From Prochlorococcus sp. AG-355-M18 (GTDB lineage: Bacteria; Cyanobacteriota; Cyanobacteriia; PCC-6307; Cyanobiaceae), in assembly GCA_003280725.1 (NCBI GenBank), contig QCED01000016.1, positions 1 to 38,837 of the forward strand: DNA of 38,837 nt, written 5' to 3'. Below are positions 36,862 to 38,837 of this stretch, in pieces. Positions within the stretch are counted from its first letter, which is position 1, and the number at the start of each line of letters is the position of its first letter. A program made the translations under genes and the position numbers. The notes under the pieces are model-generated. The model ran no database searches, had not been told where the DNA came from, and saw only the letters and a program-made list of their open reading frames with translations.

Positions 36862-36932
36862 AGGCGGCACCCAGATTCGAACTGGGGATAAAGGATTTGC
36901 AATCCTCTGCCTTACCACTTGGCCATGCCGCC
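36862..36932 (-). tRNA. trnC: tRNA-Cys (anticodon GCA)
   Basis: On the minus strand the acceptor stem GGCGGCA pairs perfectly with TGCCGCC, followed by discriminator U, as expected for tRNA-Cys. The anticodon stem GGATT/AATCC carries loop TGCAA around anticodon GCA, and the T arm includes CCCAGTTCGAATCTGGG. CCA is not encoded. The gene is 71 bases long. It lies inside the false N-terminal extension of the next plus-strand frame. Its 3' end faces the sugar island, the orientation expected if an element had integrated at the tRNA 3' end. Confidence 0.96.
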
Positions 36933-36974
36933 GAGAAAGATTCAATTGAGTCTTTTTATGATCTTAACAGTAAG

Positions 36975-38204
36975 GTGACTCATTCTCTATTATTTCTATG
37001 CAATGGCCATGGAGAGGATGTAATCGCATCGGAAATAATAAAAAGATTTCTAAAAAGAATAAAAAATAAAAATATTGAAGTTTTGCCTTTAGTAGGAAAT
37101 GGAGATTTATTTAATTCAATAAAATCAAAGAACTTTCGTAAAATAGGATATTTAAAAGAGCTGCCTAGTGGAGGTTTTAGTAATCAAAGTCTGAAAGGAT
37201 TTTTGCTTGATTTGTTTGCGGGATTTTTAATTGATAATTTAAGAAATTTTTTAATTGTAAAACAAAAGGCAAAACAAAACTGCAAAATTATTGCAATAGG
37301 AGATTTTCTACCATTACTTTACGCTTGGAGTTCAGGATGCGAATTTAGTTTTATTGGAACTCCAAAAAGTGACCATACTTGGAGTAGTGGCCCTGGTTGG
37401 GATTTAAGCGATTTTTATCATAAGTTGAAAGGTTCTGAATGGGATCCATGGGAAATGTTTTTAATGAAATCTCCAAGATGTAAAAATCTAATTATGAGAG
37501 ATAAAATCACAGCTAATAATTTGAATAGAAAAAATATTGATGCAAAATACTTGGGTAATCCAATGATGGATTTTGTTAATGTAACGAATGAGAAGATATC
37601 AAATATTATTTCTTTTAGAAGGATTATTTTATTAGTTGGAAGTAGATACCCTGAAGCTTTTAAAAATCTTGATAATTTTCTTAATTGTTTGCTAGATTTT
37701 GATTTATCAAAGGATTTAGTAATACTTTTACCTTTGAGCATTAATGCGAATGTGATTCAAATTCAGAGTTATTTAAATAAATATGGTTTTATAAAACAGA
37801 GTAAAGTTAAATTCCTAATTGATGAAGATTCAGTATGGAAAAAGAAAGATAAATATGTAGTCATTGGAAAAGGTAAATTCAATTCATGGGCTAATATGGC
37901 AGAAGTTGGCTTGTCTAATGCAGGAACTGCTACAGAGCAAATTGCTGGCCTTGGAATTCCATCTCTTTCTCTACCGGGATCTGGACCTCAATTTACAAAA
38001 TCATTTGCAAAAAGGCAATCAAGATTATTAGGAGGTAGTGTTTTAGCTTGTAAGAACAAAAAAGTTCTTTTAAAACATTTGAGTTTACTTTTGAAGCAAA
38101 AAGTTAATAGGTTACAACAAGCAAAAATTGGAAAAAAAAGAATGGGTGAACCCGGAGCAAGTAAGAAAATCGTAGATTCCATAAACCATCATTTGTTATC
38201 TTAG
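36975..38204 (+). CDS. Lipid-A-disaccharide synthase-related protein
   Basis: The open frame begins at 36786 but runs through tRNA-Cys, so its first ~63 residues cannot be real. The first sensible start after the tRNA is GTG at 36975, giving about 409 residues that begin MTHSLLFLCNGHGEDV. That glycine-rich NGHGED opening is typical of the cyanobacterial family related to LpxB (I recall TIGR03492). The C-terminal part has AEVGLSNAGTATEQIAGLG and PQFTKSFAKRQSRLLGG, a GT-B nucleotide-sugar site. Its true role in cyanobacteria is unknown; high-light Prochlorococcus surface lipids differ from E. coli lipid A. It looks core, not island. Confidence 0.85.
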   Translation: MTHSLLFLCNGHGEDVIASEIIKRFLKRIKNKNIEVLPLVGNGDLFNSIKSKNFRKIGYLKELPSGGFSNQSLKGFLLDLFAGFLIDNLRNFLIVKQKAKQNCKIIAIGDFLPLLYAWSSGCEFSFIGTPKSDHTWSSGPGWDLSDFYHKLKGSEWDPWEMFLMKSPRCKNLIMRDKITANNLNRKNIDAKYLGNPMMDFVNVTNEKISNIISFRRIILLVGSRYPEAFKNLDNFLNCLLDFDLSKDLVILLPLSINANVIQIQSYLNKYGFIKQSKVKFLIDEDSVWKKKDKYVVIGKGKFNSWANMAEVGLSNAGTATEQIAGLGIPSLSLPGSGPQFTKSFAKRQSRLLGGSVLACKNKKVLLKHLSLLLKQKVNRLQQAKIGKKRMGEPGASKKIVDSINHHLLS

Positions 38205-38238
38205 TAAATGGCACTAGCGTATTAATTATTAATTTTTT

Positions 38239-38505
38239 ATGTATCCAATAAATGATCGGCAATATCTAAAAATTTGCGCAGAGATTGCAAAACTTATGAG
38301 TATAAGCTTATCTTCTGCTAAGAAGAAAGTAGAAATTCAAATTGCAAAAGAAGGCTCGAAAACTATTGTAGAAAAAATACAAGTTGCACAAAATGTCTTA
38401 GAAATTTGTGAAAAAAATGATGAAGATAAATTAAGTTCTTCAAGAATACTGGATAAACTTATGGAAACTCTTGATGGTGAAGATAATTTTTTAACTGAAG
38501 ATTGA
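38239..38505 (+). CDS. Unknown 88-residue protein
   Basis: I do not recognise a family. The short protein is helical, with MYPINDRQYLKICAEIAKL at the start and a Lys/Glu-rich body, and ends acidic (DGEDNFLTED). There is no signal peptide or membrane segment. It follows the lipid-A-related gene after 34 bases and converges on ribonuclease D with a 3-base gap. The ATG is good and composition looks coding. A minus-strand frame of 60 codons here is a shadow. Confidence 0.68.
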   Translation: MYPINDRQYLKICAEIAKLMSISLSSAKKKVEIQIAKEGSKTIVEKIQVAQNVLEICEKNDEDKLSSSRILDKLMETLDGEDNFLTED

Positions 38506-38508
38506 TTC

Positions 38509-38837
38509 TTAATGTTCAAATATATTTGAAAATTTTAGTATGTCTAAATCAGCATGTACAGAAACTGTTTCGAAACATTTTTGAGCTAATTCATATCTAT
38601 TCTCTCTTTCTAAGATAACTTTTAATTTATTCATAGCTTCAATTAAATATCTAACATCATTGGCCGCATAATCTAGTTGATCTTTTGTCAAATCTTCATT
38701 GCTACCCCAATCACTGCTTTGAGAGCTTTTGTCTAATTCTATATCTAGCAATTCACTAATTAAATCCTTTAAACCGTGTTTATTTGTATAAGTTCTTGCC
38801 AACTTACTAGCAATTTTTGTACAAAAAATATTTTTTG
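38509..38837 (-). CDS. rnd: Ribonuclease D, C-terminal part (runs off the window)
   Basis: The visible 109 codons are the C-terminal end of a DEDD 3'-5' exonuclease, an enzyme that trims RNA 3' ends. The frame stays open to the window edge: upstream of a TTG at 38802 it continues as FFCTKIASKLARTYT, the normal family sequence, so 38802 is not the start. Motifs include HGLKDLISELL, SSQSSDWG and the catalytic region LDYAANDVRYLI, with Tyr and Asp of the exonuclease III motif. No HRDC domain follows, so it is the short form. The exonuclease I and II motifs lie outside the window. Confidence 0.9.
   Translation of the reverse strand, partial: KNIFCTKIASKLARTYTNKHGLKDLISELLDIELDKSSQSSDWGSNEDLTKDQLDYAANDVRYLIEAMNKLKVILERENRYELAQKCFETVSVHADLDILKFSNIFEH

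Noticed and set aside
36786..36974. N-terminal extension of the lipid-A-related frame
   Set aside because: It runs through the antisense tRNA-Cys gene; the family begins near the NGHGED motif, so the start was moved to GTG 36975.

Overview
The window is about 38.8 kb of AT-rich, gene-dense cyanobacterial DNA with short intergenic gaps, many overlapping gene ends and small proteins. It carries psaC, the ho1-pebA-pebB bilin genes, a panC/cmk fusion, an 81-residue PsaC, acpP-fabF-tktA, and a ThiC sequence of the marine picocyanobacterial type. Together these point to a high-light-type Prochlorococcus. That assignment rests on gene content, order and base composition as read, not on a database search.

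Layout. (1) 1-8.1 kb: core metabolism and photosynthesis (thiC; acpP-fabF-tktA on the minus strand; psaC; glmS; rimM; a small DUF3252-like protein). (2) 8.1-9.4 kb: an RNA-processing knot, with rnc and rnpB in tandem on the minus strand and tRNA-Arg(CCT) head-to-head with rnpB. (3) 9.4-19.3 kb: two unknown cyanobacterial proteins, glgP, a CPA2-type cation/proton antiporter, an alpha/beta hydrolase, a mutarotase-like protein, a DUF1537 kinase-like protein and icd. (4) 19.5-26.3 kb: ho1-pebA-pebB, a low-molecular-weight tyrosine phosphatase, panC/cmk, purM, an unknown basic protein and a 55-residue four-cysteine protein. (5) 26.3-36.5 kb: an accessory island of sugar-modification genes. (6) 36.5-38.8 kb: a tRNA-Cys flank and the core again (lipid-A-disaccharide-synthase-related protein, a small unknown protein, partial ribonuclease D).

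The island is the most interesting part. It encodes an HP/SS-motif glycosyltransferase, a CMP-sugar (NeuA/KdsB-type) cytidylyltransferase, a CmoA-like protein, a zinc-ribbon methyltransferase, a GT2 glycosyltransferase fused to a degenerate cytidylyltransferase-like domain, a Gfo/Idh/MocA oxidoreductase, a deviant DAHP-synthase homologue, a deviant shikimate-dehydrogenase homologue and an asparagine-synthase-type amidotransferase. The oxidoreductase, DAHP-synthase-like and shikimate-dehydrogenase-like genes are translationally coupled. The DAHP-synthase-like protein has Asn at the usual metal-binding Cys position and KPLT in place of KPRT. The shikimate-dehydrogenase-like protein lacks one of the two substrate-binding serines. 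My hypothesis is that these enzymes make a non-standard 3-deoxy-2-ulosonic acid or related acid sugar, which is CMP-activated, transferred to a surface glycan, and possibly methylated, carboxymethylated or amidated. This is inference from motifs and gene order; the product is unknown.
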